NCBI GenBank assembly: GCA_019429385.1
Contig: JAHYIS010000002.1
Span: forward strand, 62,001 to 126,000
Reading direction: 5' to 3'
Origin: ANME-2 cluster archaeon
GTDB taxonomy: Archaea > Halobacteriota > Methanosarcinia > Methanosarcinales > Methanocomedenaceae
DNA: 64,000 bases
The notes beneath the pieces were generated by a model. It saw only the letters and a program-made list of their open reading frames with translations. It was not told the DNA's origin and searched no databases. The stretch's first letter is position 1. Every line of letters starts with the position of its first letter. Position numbers and translations under genes: made by a program. Below are positions 35,380 through 44,330 of the stretch, piece by piece.

Positions 35380-36228
35380 CTACAAGGTGCGGGCCCCTAT
35401 AAATCCGATGCGGCTGTGCCCTACGTTCCCGAATTCCTGCAATGCCTCCCCCTTACCCGGGGCAAACACAGTATCCCCCAGCATGGCCATGCTGGCCATC
35501 CCGCCCTGCGCCTCAACAGCTTCCACTGCATCAAGGGCACGGCTACTGATAAGCCCGGTCTCGACAGCAAACTGCCTGGACAATGACATGAAATGTTCAA
35601 GTCCCGGTCGTTCTCGCAACGACTTTAATGCCTTCACTCCCATCTCATTCACGCGCTTCATGGTCTCTTCCTCACCCAGTATTGATGCAGTGGATATCTC
35701 ACCCAGGCACACCCAGGAAATTTCGCAGGGTTTGACAGATATTTGTCGCGTAACCCCCACCCCGGGCGCTCCGGGTGCAGTCCGCATCACCAGTCCTCCC
35801 GTACACTGTCCTGCCACATCCCCCATCCCTGTCCTGTTCAACACTTCAGCACAATGGGCCACAGCAGCAATTTTCCGTTCGCCCGTCCTGGCGTCATACA
35901 CCTGTGCGCAGGCAAAGCCGGCAGCCAGTGCCGCAGCTCCGCTCACCCCGAACCCGAAACCCGGCCGTACATCAGACGTAAGGTCGAGGGAAAAAGGCGG
36001 TCTGTCTGTTCCCAGAAGTTCATTTAATACATATTCGACTGTAGGAAAATCCGTATGCTCGCCGTTGAATGTGATGGCAGGTACAGCAGAATGTGTATCA
36101 ATTTTTGCCCTGACCCCTGCTTCAAGGCACAGCCCGCATCCGAGCGAACCTGCCTTAAGCGGGTCGGTATTGGGTATTACCGAAAAAAAACCAGTTATAT
36201 GGGCCGGGGCAAAAGCACCCGCTATCAT
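35380..36228 (-). CDS. Pantoate kinase (archaeal CoA pathway, GHMP family)
   Basis: The 282-residue protein matches archaeal pantoate kinase (AFAPAHITGFFSV, PGFGFGVSGAAALAAGFA, NRTGMGDVAGQCTGG). It phosphorylates pantoate before phosphopantothenate synthetase acts, an archaeal replacement for bacterial PanC/CoaA. GFGFGVSGA is the GHMP ATP loop. It overlaps coaBC by four bases and so shares its operon. Confidence 0.93.
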   Translation of the reverse strand: MIAGAFAPAHITGFFSVIPNTDPLKAGSLGCGLCLEAGVRAKIDTHSAVPAITFNGEHTDFPTVEYVLNELLGTDRPPFSLDLTSDVRPGFGFGVSGAAALAAGFACAQVYDARTGERKIAAVAHCAEVLNRTGMGDVAGQCTGGLVMRTAPGAPGVGVTRQISVKPCEISWVCLGEISTASILGEEETMKRVNEMGVKALKSLRERPGLEHFMSLSRQFAVETGLISSRALDAVEAVEAQGGMASMAMLGDTVFAPGKGEALQEFGNVGHSRIGFIGARTL

Positions 36229-37451
36229 CCTGAAACCTCAAGATACCTGTCCAGTATGGAACTGGCAATACCCTGTTTGTTCCCGGTCACAGGGCCCATT
36301 ACCATTCCACTGGCCTCCATCAGATATACCGTATTATCCTCGGTCCCCATCCCGCGTATGCCCACATCATTGGCAACCACCAACATAAGACCGTACCTGT
36401 CCATCAGGTCCCCGGCACTGGCAAGCAGTTCGTCCCTGCTCACATTTGTCTCAGCTTTGAATCCGATTATGTCCAGACCAGGATATTTATCCCGCACTGC
36501 TTGCAGCATTTTCCCGGTGAAACGGAGGTTCAGGGTAATCCCATCCTGCCCCGACTTTATCTTTTCATTCCTGGGTTCAACCGTATAATCAGACACAGCT
36601 GCAGAACTGATGAGCAGGTCACATCCGTTCTCGATCTCATCAAGCACGCAGCGTGTCATATCCTTTGCAGATTCGGCCATCACTTCTTTAATGCCGATGC
36701 CAGACAGTCGCGATGGAATGGATTGTACCAGTGTCACATCCGCTCCCCTGCGGTATGCTTCCAGTGCCAGTGCAATACCGGTCCGCCCTGACGAGCGGTT
36801 GGTCAGTATCCTGACCGGGTCAATGCGTTCTGCAGTCCCGCCGCCGGTTATGACCACTTTTTTGCCTTTCAGACTGCCGCCGCCCAGCATGCGCTCAACC
36901 TCAAGCACAATAGTCTCGTTGGAGGCTATCTTTGCAGTCTTTTCAGCCAAAACCGGGTCCAATATGTGTACTCCCATATGTTTTAGTTTTCCGAAATTCT
37001 CCAGCACACCCGGGTGGTTGTACATGGAACCGTGCATAGCAGGTACTATCATCACAGGTACACGGCATCCCAGTGCCGTTGTCACGAAAGTGGTGGGAGG
37101 CGTGTCATCGATTCCTGTTGCCATCTTCCCAATAGTATTGGCAGTACAGGGGGCCACCAGCAGCAGGTCGGCAATGCCGTCCTCACCGCAATATTCCACA
37201 TGCTCAACTGCTCCTGTTATTCTGGTAATGACGGGCTGGCCTGTGGCATAATGCAGGGCGTCGGGGTGGATAATACCCTGCGCGGCTTCACTCATCACTG
37301 CCCTCACGCTGGCACCATGGCGGACCAGTTCCCGGGCCAGTTCAACCGTACGCACCGCTGCGATACTGCCCGTTACTGCCAGAACGATGGTCCTGTCCCT
37401 GAGCGAGTCCGATGTGGTGCCGGTCAGCAGGAATGTGGGATGATTGTTCAT
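36225..37451 (-). CDS. coaBC: Bifunctional phosphopantothenoylcysteine decarboxylase / phosphopantothenate-cysteine ligase
   Basis: About 408 residues. The N-terminal flavoprotein half has VLAVTGSIAAVRTVELAREL, the decarboxylase PAMHGSMY region and APCTANTIGKMA; the ligase half has VVITGGGTAERIDPVR, SSGRTGIALA and the catalytic ISSAAVSDY region. It makes 4'-phosphopantetheine from phosphopantothenate and cysteine. The ATG (MNNHPTFLL) fits archaeal CoaBC starts; a GTG 16 codons upstream overlaps the previous stop and is an alternative. Confidence 0.93.
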   Translation of the reverse strand: MNNHPTFLLTGTTSDSLRDRTIVLAVTGSIAAVRTVELARELVRHGASVRAVMSEAAQGIIHPDALHYATGQPVITRITGAVEHVEYCGEDGIADLLLVAPCTANTIGKMATGIDDTPPTTFVTTALGCRVPVMIVPAMHGSMYNHPGVLENFGKLKHMGVHILDPVLAEKTAKIASNETIVLEVERMLGGGSLKGKKVVITGGGTAERIDPVRILTNRSSGRTGIALALEAYRRGADVTLVQSIPSRLSGIGIKEVMAESAKDMTRCVLDEIENGCDLLISSAAVSDYTVEPRNEKIKSGQDGITLNLRFTGKMLQAVRDKYPGLDIIGFKAETNVSRDELLASAGDLMDRYGLMLVVANDVGIRGMGTEDNTVYLMEASGMVMGPVTGNKQGIASSILDRYLEVSG

Positions 37452-37495
37452 AATTGTACTCTGTTTGCCTGATAGATAGTTCAATGTTTTCCTGT

Positions 37496-38023
37496 TCACT
37501 GCTCGTCATCATCTGATATATCGCTCTTTTCGATTTCTTTGCATATCAGGAATCCTCTTGCACGCTCGGTATATTTGTATTCATTCACCTTGTTCCAGAA
37601 CTTCCGGGAATGGTCGGGGTGTTCCAGGTGTGTGATCTCGTGCATTATCACGTAATCCAGCACCCATTTGGGCATTTGGGCCAGCTCGTGGGAAATACGT
37701 ACGCTGCCCCGTGCTGGAGTACAGCTTCCGCGGCGGGTATTCTGGTTAGTGACATAGTTGATGGAATGGATTACAAGTTTGCCGTTAAAATATTTCTTAT
37801 TGAACTCATCTGCGCGCCTTTCCAGGTAATTGTCGTTATTGAGCGCCTTACGGGTGCGTTTGTTCTCAATCTTTGTTTTCATCTTCCTGATGAGCTCTGA
37901 CTCTTCCTTTTCATTTAATCCGGCAGGCATATAGACGACCAATCTGTTGCCGTCCACTTTCGCCTGGACTGTTTTTTTCCTGCGCTTACTTCTGATAACC
38001 TGGACTGCCAATTCATCATTCAT
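37496..38023 (-). CDS. YgjP-like (DUF45) zinc metallopeptidase
   Basis: About 175 residues, with the metallopeptidase motif HEITHLEHPDHSRKFW near the C-terminus (HExxH plus a downstream H), NTRRGSC before it and a basic N-terminus (VQVIRSKRRKKTVQAKV). The family is often linked with type I restriction loci in bacteria, but it occurs alone here, upstream of coaBC. The function in archaea is unknown. The ATG at MNDELAV matches family starts better than the longer frame. Confidence 0.85.
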   Translation of the reverse strand: MNDELAVQVIRSKRRKKTVQAKVDGNRLVVYMPAGLNEKEESELIRKMKTKIENKRTRKALNNDNYLERRADEFNKKYFNGKLVIHSINYVTNQNTRRGSCTPARGSVRISHELAQMPKWVLDYVIMHEITHLEHPDHSRKFWNKVNEYKYTERARGFLICKEIEKSDISDDDEQ

Positions 38024-38105
38024 TTTGCTCAAACCTGATTTAACCGAATAATTTCGATGAGTATATGTAGCCATCAGTAAAATCTGTTACCACGAGGGAT
38101 TTTTT

Positions 38106-39002
38106 ATGAAATTGAATGGAGTAGAGATAGAAGACACATATGCAGAAGCATTTCCCATAAAGATTGCCAGGGTACTGATCACCGGAGTTACAAAGCGGTG
38201 GGCTCTTGTGGCAGCTACAGAAGCAACCGGATTCGGAACATCGGTAATAGCATGTCCGGCAGAAGCAGGTATCGAAAAAATCGTAGGTGGAGATAAAACC
38301 CCAGATGGCCGGCCAGGTGCATACATCCAGATATGTACTTTCGGGTTCAAGAGCCTTGCTGAACAATTGCTGAACAGGTTGGGACAGTGCGTGCTGACCG
38401 CACCTACCGCTCACATGTACAACGGACTGCCAGATGCTGAAAAGCAGTTAGATGTAGGGTTCAAGCTCAAGTTCTTTGGTGACGGTATGGAATCAGAGTT
38501 AGAAGTAGGTGGCCGCAAAGCTTATCGTATTCCAATGATGGAAGGCGATTTTATCGCTGAGCACAGCATCGGTGCAGTGGATGGTATTGCGGGGGGTAAT
38601 TTCTTTATCCTGGCCGAGAACCAGATGGCAGCACTGGCTGCAGCCGAGGCTGCTGTTGATACAATTGCCGAGGTTGAAGGCGTCATAACCCCCTTCCCTG
38701 GTGGTATAGTTGCCAGCGGTTCAAAGGTCGGGGCCAATAAATACTCATTCCTGAAAGCTACCAGTAATGAGAAGTTCTCACCAAGCATTAAGGATAAAGT
38801 AGAAGGCAGCAATGTACCTGCCGATGTGAACGGTATCTATGAGATCGTTATCAACGGACTGGATGAAAAGGTCATCTCAGAAGCAATGCAGGCAGGTATC
38901 AAAGCCGCAGTTATGATACCAGGTGTCAAGAAGATATCAGCAGGCAATTTCGGTGGAAGCCTGGGTCCGTACAAGTTCCATCTGCATGAGATTTTAAAAT
39001 GA
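38106..39002 (+). CDS. ftr: Formylmethanofuran:tetrahydromethanopterin N-formyltransferase
   Basis: The 298-residue protein matches Ftr throughout (MKLNGVEIEDTYAEAFPIKI, GGDKTPDGRPGAYIQI, MMEGDFIAEHSIGAVDGIAGG, PFPGGIVASGSKVGANKYSF). It moves the formyl group between methanofuran and H4MPT in the cytoplasm, step two of CO2-reducing methanogenesis or, in reverse, of methane oxidation. It is a single-gene unit ending in a clear terminator. Confidence 0.97.
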   Translation: MKLNGVEIEDTYAEAFPIKIARVLITGVTKRWALVAATEATGFGTSVIACPAEAGIEKIVGGDKTPDGRPGAYIQICTFGFKSLAEQLLNRLGQCVLTAPTAHMYNGLPDAEKQLDVGFKLKFFGDGMESELEVGGRKAYRIPMMEGDFIAEHSIGAVDGIAGGNFFILAENQMAALAAAEAAVDTIAEVEGVITPFPGGIVASGSKVGANKYSFLKATSNEKFSPSIKDKVEGSNVPADVNGIYEIVINGLDEKVISEAMQAGIKAAVMIPGVKKISAGNFGGSLGPYKFHLHEILK

Positions 39003-39024
39003 GACAATCGGTCTCATTTTTTTT
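39000..39024 (+). terminator. Intrinsic-type terminator of ftr
   Basis: The hairpin TGAGAC-AATCG-GTCTCA begins on the ftr stop codon itself and is followed by eight T residues. Confidence 0.8.
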
Positions 39025-39027
39025 ACC

Positions 39028-39678
39028 TTATACCATTATTGGCTGCGCAGGAATCGGAATATTTTCTACATAGCAGGTACTCTCAAGGTCCCGCCTGACC
39101 ACCAGTCCTTTGAACGTGAAATAAAGTTCTCCACTGTGGTTCTCTTTTAACAACCCGTGTATTAACAGGTTATCAAGAATATCCTGGCTGCATTCGAGAT
39201 TCTCTAATAGCTGTCTCTTATCCACGAGCTTTTTTGGTGTGATATACAGAAGGATATCGGCATAGGTGGTATTTGCAATATTGTCTGCGATCATCCGGTC
39301 ATTTCCCGAGGCGAGCACTTCATCATAGCCTGCAGACATAGTTATTGGTTCATGATCTTCAAACCTGTTTCCCATAAAATTCCGTACAACCGAAGTGTCA
39401 ATGGAATTATAAAAAGCCTCATCAGCTACATATTTGGGTGATGGTTCAGGTTCCGGTTCTTTTGCTGTTATAAGCTCGTCGGCACGTCCCTCACTGCCCA
39501 TCCGGCCCGGTACTATGAACGTTCCAAACGGCGATTCTGAAAAAAGATTATTAATCCCATGCAACTGACCACCGAATGCCGGTAATGTTATGACATTTGA
39601 TTTGTCAGAAAAATGAATTTCTCCATTATCGTGGTCAATAAAAACTATAATTCCCTGAATATCTTTTCGCTCTATCAT
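39028..39678 (-). CDS. Protein of unknown function with possible winged-helix C-terminus
   Basis: The 216-residue protein begins with a beta-rich part (IQGIIVFIDHDNGEIHFSDK), a Pro/Glu linker (EPEPEPSPK) and a C-terminal region resembling a winged helix (TPKKLVDKRQLLENLECSQDILDNLLIHGLL, then a wing-like YFTFKGLVVRRD). I cannot name a family. It ends four bases after the ftr terminator on the opposite strand and starts at ATG near an AGGGGATGA site. A regulatory role is a guess. Confidence 0.55.
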   Translation of the reverse strand: MIERKDIQGIIVFIDHDNGEIHFSDKSNVITLPAFGGQLHGINNLFSESPFGTFIVPGRMGSEGRADELITAKEPEPEPSPKYVADEAFYNSIDTSVVRNFMGNRFEDHEPITMSAGYDEVLASGNDRMIADNIANTTYADILLYITPKKLVDKRQLLENLECSQDILDNLLIHGLLKENHSGELYFTFKGLVVRRDLESTCYVENIPIPAQPIMV

Positions 39679-39768
39679 CTATTTCATCCCCTCAGATGAA
39701 AATTAATACTTTTATAAAAGTAAAGAAAAGTCAATATATTTAAGTATATCTATTTTTATAGATTTATA

Positions 39769-40977
39769 TCATGAAAACACAGCGTTACGCACAGACTCCG
39801 CAGTAGCTTCCACTTCAATAGGACTTTCACATATTTTCAGGACTTCTTCAGGGTCTTTGAGCAGATGTCCTGTGGTAATGCAAACCACGGTCTCACCAGG
39901 TTCAATGATACCCATATCGAACAGTTTCCTGAAACCTGCTACCGAAGATGCACTTGCCGGTTCCACGCCGATACCCTCTACCCGGGCCAGGCTTTTCTGG
40001 GCCGCCATGATCTCTTCATCCGATACCGACTCTGCAAGTCCGCCAGATTGGTATATGGCCCGCAGTGCCTTTATTGCATTGACCGGGTCACCTATCCTGA
40101 TGGCAGTGGCCACGGTTTCAGGATTTGAAACAGGCACGATATTGTTCAATCTCTGCTTGAACGCATTCACAATCGGACACGCTCCTTCAGCCTGGATACC
40201 GGTCATCTTTGGTATTTTATCTGTCAGTCCCAGTTCATAGAATTCCTTGAATCCCTTGTAGATGGCTGTGATATTTCCGGCATTGCCAACCGGCAACACG
40301 ACCCTGTCAGGTACTTCCCAACCCATCTGGTCAACTATCTCAAAAGCAATGGTCTTTTGCCCCTCAAGCCGGTAAGGATTTATTGAGTTTAGCAAATAGA
40401 ACCCTTCGTGGTCGCACAGGTCCCTTACCAGTTTCAGGGCATCGTCAAAGTTACCTTTAATGCTCAGCACTTTGGCACCGTGCATCATGGCCTGGGCCAC
40501 CTTGCCCATGGCAACCTTCCCGGCTGGCAGCAATACCACTACAGGAATGCCTGCTTTGGCACCATATATGGCCAGTGAGGCAGAGGTGTTGCCGGTTGAT
40601 GCACACGCCACCGTCTTCATTCCCAGCTCCAGGGCCCTGGATACCCCCACGGTCATACCACGGTCCTTGAAACTACCTGTCGGGTTCAACCCTTCGTGCT
40701 TAACATAAAATGCCCCGGTTCCAAATAATTCGCCCAGGCGGTCACACCTGTACAGTGGTGTACCGCCTTCATTCGTGGTCACGGGCTCCCGCTCAACAGG
40801 CAGGAGTGCTTTGTATTTCCACAACGAAACAGGTATACCTTCAAAATCTTTCCTGCTGATGGACTGGCCGGACCAGTCATAGATTATCTCAAGCAGACCG
40901 CTGCATTGAGGACAGGTATATACGACCTCTTCGGGAGGGTATTGGGCTCCACACTGGATACATTTCTGGGTGTACAT
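39769..40977 (-). CDS. thrC: Threonine synthase
   Basis: The 402-residue PLP enzyme converts O-phosphohomoserine to threonine. An N-terminal zinc-ribbon (CIQCGAQ...CPQCSG) typical of the archaeal form precedes the catalytic domain, where GSFKDRGMT carries the PLP lysine; CASTGNTSAS and PVGNAGNI bind phosphate. Length is normal. No other threonine genes are adjacent. Confidence 0.95.
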   Translation of the reverse strand: MYTQKCIQCGAQYPPEEVVYTCPQCSGLLEIIYDWSGQSISRKDFEGIPVSLWKYKALLPVEREPVTTNEGGTPLYRCDRLGELFGTGAFYVKHEGLNPTGSFKDRGMTVGVSRALELGMKTVACASTGNTSASLAIYGAKAGIPVVVLLPAGKVAMGKVAQAMMHGAKVLSIKGNFDDALKLVRDLCDHEGFYLLNSINPYRLEGQKTIAFEIVDQMGWEVPDRVVLPVGNAGNITAIYKGFKEFYELGLTDKIPKMTGIQAEGACPIVNAFKQRLNNIVPVSNPETVATAIRIGDPVNAIKALRAIYQSGGLAESVSDEEIMAAQKSLARVEGIGVEPASASSVAGFRKLFDMGIIEPGETVVCITTGHLLKDPEEVLKICESPIEVEATAESVRNAVFS

Positions 40978-41075
40978 CTGGGCTCTCCGGTTTAATGAAA
41001 TTGATGATTGGTTGTTTATATGAATACCTATTCGAATAGATGATATCTCAATAGATTGGAATTACTTAACTTTAT

Positions 41076-41666
41076 TCAATCGGTGGTTTCTGCAGCTTTC
41101 CTTCCCAGCCTGAATGCCGCCAAGTTCACATCCACTGTCTTCGGTGGAACAAGGCTGCGAATACTGTCTTCGAGACTATGCACATCAAGGGGCAGGAAAC
41201 CCGAAACTGCCCCTATCATGACCACATTGGCGGTCAGGGGATGTCCTGCCTGGGTGGCAAGAGCATCGGCATCCACTGCAACCAGCCGTTTGCACCGACC
41301 CCCCAATTCCTTCATCATATCATCAACAGCAGGATAATCTGCACTACCTGAAAGTACGGTAATAGGCAGCACAGGGTTCGTGTTCACCACGGCCACACCA
41401 TCAGGCGACAGGTAATCCACGGCCCTTAACGTTTCAGCCGGTTCAAGGGCCAGCACTGCATCGGCCCTCCCCCGGGGTATCAATGAGCCATACCTGCAGT
41501 CCAGTCTTACATGATTCTCCACCGAACCACCGCGCTGGGCCATGCCATGAGTTTCCGCTGACATGACCGGCAAACCTGCATGTACGGCCGCCTTGCCCAC
41601 AATATCAGAGGCCAGTATGGCACCCTGTCCGCCCACGCCTACAATGATGAGGTCGAACCCGGTCAT
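41076..41666 (-). CDS. iorB: Indolepyruvate:ferredoxin oxidoreductase subunit beta
   Basis: About 196 residues, the gamma/beta-type pyruvate:ferredoxin oxidoreductase domain (IIVGVGGQGAILASDIVG, SAETHGMAQRGGSVENHVRL). With IorA it oxidises aryl pyruvates such as indolepyruvate to aryl-acetyl-CoA, reducing ferredoxin. The ATG overlaps the iorA stop by four bases, so the upstream in-frame starts inside iorA are not used. Confidence 0.93.
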   Translation of the reverse strand: MTGFDLIIVGVGGQGAILASDIVGKAAVHAGLPVMSAETHGMAQRGGSVENHVRLDCRYGSLIPRGRADAVLALEPAETLRAVDYLSPDGVAVVNTNPVLPITVLSGSADYPAVDDMMKELGGRCKRLVAVDADALATQAGHPLTANVVMIGAVSGFLPLDVHSLEDSIRSLVPPKTVDVNLAAFRLGRKAAETTD

Positions 41667-43480
41667 GTCTCCACCTCGCCAATGGCATTGAACGGACAGA
41701 CCTGCGCACATACCCCGCATCCCACGCACAGGTTGCCAATCCTTGAATGACCTTTTTCACCTTTAACATCAGGCTGGTCGAATTCAATGGCAGGACAGCC
41801 GAACCTGATACATGCTTTACAGCCTCGACACTCATCCCTGTCCACATAGAAAGGTGCAAGCCTGACCCCCCTCCGGCGGGCAGTAATGATGCATTCCTGT
41901 TTTGAGATGACCACTGAGGTTCCTTTATGCTCTTTTGCCTGTTTGAATATATCAATGCTTGTTGGGATGTCAAACGGATCAGTGGTCAGGACCAGTTCCA
42001 CACCGCATGCGCGTGCCATACCTTCCAGTGACACCATATACGTGGCATCGCCCAGTACGGTCAGGCCGGTACCTGGATTAGGCTGGTGTCCGGTCATGGC
42101 AGTGGTCCTGTTATCCAGTATGGTGACGGTAATATCCGCGCCATTATAAACCGCATTCAGCAACCCCGGGATCCCGGTGTGTAAAAATGTGGAGTCACCG
42201 ATAGAACAGCAGATGGGTTTCGTCTCGCCCGCATGGTAGATCCCGGCGCTGACAGTTATGCTTGCACCCATGCACAGACAGGTATCCATCGTCCCCATCT
42301 GGACACCCAGGGTATAACACCCGATATCACCGGGGAAGATAGCATCCTTACCAAAGGCTTTTTTCATGGCATAGTACGAGCCCCTGTGGGGGCAGCCCGG
42401 GCACATTACCGGAGGGCGGCCAGGGAGTTCAATACCAGTTCCCTGAGCTTGATAAGCGATGTAGTCCATGCCAGACACCTTTGCAATAACAGGTTCAACG
42501 ATCCCCGGGTTCAGTTCGCCGTATCTTGGTATGACATCTTTCCCGTGTATCTCAACGTCCATGCCGCCCGTAATTACCCTGACAAGCTCTTCAACCACTG
42601 GTTCGAGTTCCTCGATAACCAGTATCGTATCCACTGAACCTGCCAGTTCGCTGATAAGCCCTGCTGGTGCCGGGTATGCGCCTATCTTAAGGCAGGATGC
42701 TTTGACACCGAGCCTGTCAATGGCTTCCTTCACATATACCGATGCAACACCCGATGCAATAATGCCTAAGCGTGCACTTTCCACCATGTCAAGCCGGTTC
42801 CATTGCGAGTTTTCAAGGGCTGCTGCCATCTCATCCTGCTTATCTATCAGGACCCTGTGGCGCACCCTCGCATGGACCGGAAGCATTACCCAGCGCAGGG
42901 GAATCTTTTCAAATCCGATATCATGTTTCGCTGGTGTCGAGGTCTGCAGCCTGATACCTGACTTGCCATGACATATCCTGGTGGTGGGCCGGAAGACCAC
43001 AGGAGTTTCGAACATTTCAGAGAATTCAAATGCGAAGGCTATCATGTCGTAGGCTTCCTGGGGCGTGGCAGGATCCAGGCATGGTACCTGTGCAAATGCG
43101 GCATACCTGCGCGTGTCCTGCTCGTTCTGGGATGAGTGGCAGCCAGGGTCATCGGCGGATATCACGACCATACCACCTTTGACGCCCGTATACGCAAGGG
43201 TCATGAACGGGTCAGATGCCACATTGAGGCCAACATGTTTCATAGTAACCACGCTGCGCGCACCGGTCCACGATGCACCGATGGCAACTTCCATGGCGAC
43301 CTTTTCGTTTACAGACCATTCAACATGACCTTTTGGTTTCATACCTGCCAGGTATTCGATTATCTCGGATGACGGGGTTCCCGGGTAGCCGGCAACGACA
43401 TCGGTGTTGCATTCATGTATGGCCAGCGCGATGGCATTATTGCCTAACAGGTAGCGAATATCTTGTTCTGACAATTGCAT
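41663..43480 (-). CDS. iorA: Indolepyruvate:ferredoxin oxidoreductase subunit alpha
   Basis: About 605 residues. The N-terminal half has GYPGTPSSEII of the pyrimidine-binding domain, then a TPP domain with MCPGCPHRGSYYAM, GDIGCYTLG and GDSTFLHTG. The C-terminus holds two [4Fe-4S] ferredoxin motifs (CRGCKACIRFGC, CVGCGVCAQVCP). It transfers electrons from aromatic 2-oxo acids to ferredoxin. The ATG (MQLSEQD) fits the family; the upstream TTG extension reads MCIRDRR, a motif that raises an artefact question (see findings). Confidence 0.94.
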   Translation of the reverse strand: MQLSEQDIRYLLGNNAIALAIHECNTDVVAGYPGTPSSEIIEYLAGMKPKGHVEWSVNEKVAMEVAIGASWTGARSVVTMKHVGLNVASDPFMTLAYTGVKGGMVVISADDPGCHSSQNEQDTRRYAAFAQVPCLDPATPQEAYDMIAFAFEFSEMFETPVVFRPTTRICHGKSGIRLQTSTPAKHDIGFEKIPLRWVMLPVHARVRHRVLIDKQDEMAAALENSQWNRLDMVESARLGIIASGVASVYVKEAIDRLGVKASCLKIGAYPAPAGLISELAGSVDTILVIEELEPVVEELVRVITGGMDVEIHGKDVIPRYGELNPGIVEPVIAKVSGMDYIAYQAQGTGIELPGRPPVMCPGCPHRGSYYAMKKAFGKDAIFPGDIGCYTLGVQMGTMDTCLCMGASITVSAGIYHAGETKPICCSIGDSTFLHTGIPGLLNAVYNGADITVTILDNRTTAMTGHQPNPGTGLTVLGDATYMVSLEGMARACGVELVLTTDPFDIPTSIDIFKQAKEHKGTSVVISKQECIITARRRGVRLAPFYVDRDECRGCKACIRFGCPAIEFDQPDVKGEKGHSRIGNLCVGCGVCAQVCPFNAIGEVET

Positions 43481-43484
43481 TCTC

Positions 43485-43503
43485 CGGTCTCTTATACACA
43501 ATT
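43485..43503. other. Sequence resembling the Tn5 mosaic end (16 of 19)
   Basis: CGGTCTCTTATACACAATT matches the Tn5/Nextera mosaic end CTGTCTCTTATACACATCT at 16 of 19 bases, with 14 in a row (GTCTCTTATACACA). It lies immediately upstream of the iorA ATG. It may be chance or a library/assembly artefact. Confidence 0.4.
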
Positions 43504-43529
43504 ATACCCGAATACGTTCATGTTCTCAT

Positions 43530-44081
43530 TCACTTGCCTTCTTTAATGGTATTCAACCTTGAACTGACCTTTTCCAGAGCAATTCCTATACCTGGCAGGC
43601 CATCAGGAAGCCAAAAATCATAATCATAATACATATTGAACAGGTTACTGTACAGTGCCTCTGCAGAATCAAGCGTAACCGCACCGTCGGCTGCATCTTC
43701 CACCATTATCTCAAGTTGTTCCACCAGTCGTGATAGGTTGGACGTGATGTTCGATGCTACAATTTCCCAGTCGATAGACCGGCACCCTTCAAATTCAATG
43801 ATATCCATTATCTCACTTAATTCGGCAGGTACCATGCCAAAGGCTGCAGGTCCGGCAATAAAGAACAGTTCACCTTTGGGACCATTACATACGGCAGTCC
43901 TGGGTATTGTTTCGAGCCAGTGTGATCTCAAGGCTGATTTTAACAGGTCTTGCAGGTCATCGGGTACTGGCATATCTTCATCCCGCATATATGCCAGTTC
44001 CTGTACCACTTCGATAATCTCACCATCAGATGCAACTCCCATGACCTCTACTATCCCGCAGAGTTCTTCAACACAAAGCAT
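43530..44081 (-). CDS. Hypothetical protein, acidic, unknown family
   Basis: A 183-residue acidic soluble protein (start MLCVEELCGIVEVMGVASDG) with a central PRTAVCNGPKGELFFIAGPAAFG segment and a helical C-terminus ending near YDYDFWLPDGLPGIGIAL. No signal, membrane segment or known motif is evident. It lies directly upstream of iorA on the same strand, so it could share the transcript if the joint between them is real. Confidence 0.6.
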   Translation of the reverse strand: MLCVEELCGIVEVMGVASDGEIIEVVQELAYMRDEDMPVPDDLQDLLKSALRSHWLETIPRTAVCNGPKGELFFIAGPAAFGMVPAELSEIMDIIEFEGCRSIDWEIVASNITSNLSRLVEQLEIMVEDAADGAVTLDSAEALYSNLFNMYYDYDFWLPDGLPGIGIALEKVSSRLNTIKEGK

Positions 44082-44175
44082 GATTTGTCATAGGCTTATA
44101 ATGTAAAATAAAGGTTGCTTTTATGTTACACAGTGAAGGATAAACAGTATTAGTTTGAGGGAATTCCATTTTTGA

Positions 44176-44188
44176 CAATCTATATAAA
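44176..44188 (+). promoter_or_regulatory. TATA box for the micro-ORF/thioredoxin unit
   Basis: CAATCTATATAAA lies with its centre about 30 bases upstream of the ATG at 44214. That is the spacing of an archaeal leaderless transcript, where transcription starts within a few bases of the start codon. Confidence 0.55.
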
Positions 44189-44213
44189 CGTTGGATACGT
44201 GACTAATGTTACG

Positions 44214-44330
44214 ATGCAAGATAATAAAAAAACACCACTAAAAGGAAGATATAAACGCTTGAAAGAGAAATGTTTGACTTGCCTGATATGTTATCCTGAA
44301 TTAAAGGGGATGGTGAAAAATAATGAGTAA
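44214..44330 (+). CDS. Candidate 38-residue CxxCxxC microprotein upstream of thioredoxin
   Basis: The frame begins MQDNKKTPLKGRYKRLKEK and contains C20-x2-C23-x2-C26 (CLTCLIC), then YPELKGMVKNNE and stop. The stop lies eight bases inside the thioredoxin gene in another frame, so the two are translationally overlapped. The upstream TATA box fits leaderless translation from this ATG. A basic stretch plus three regularly spaced cysteines suggests a metal, cluster or thiol partner. It is below the length that gene callers report, and expression is unproven. Confidence 0.45.
   Translation: MQDNKKTPLKGRYKRLKEKCLTCLICYPELKGMVKNNE

Noticed and set aside
35369-36388. 339-codon plus-strand frame
   Set aside because: It is antisense to the pantoate kinase and coaBC genes, whose motifs are unmistakable; the frame is Pro/Ser/Thr-rich as expected of a shadow.
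37496-38023. Part of a type I restriction locus (YgjP-like proteins often lie there)
   Set aside because: Neighbours are coaBC and ftr; no hsd genes are present.
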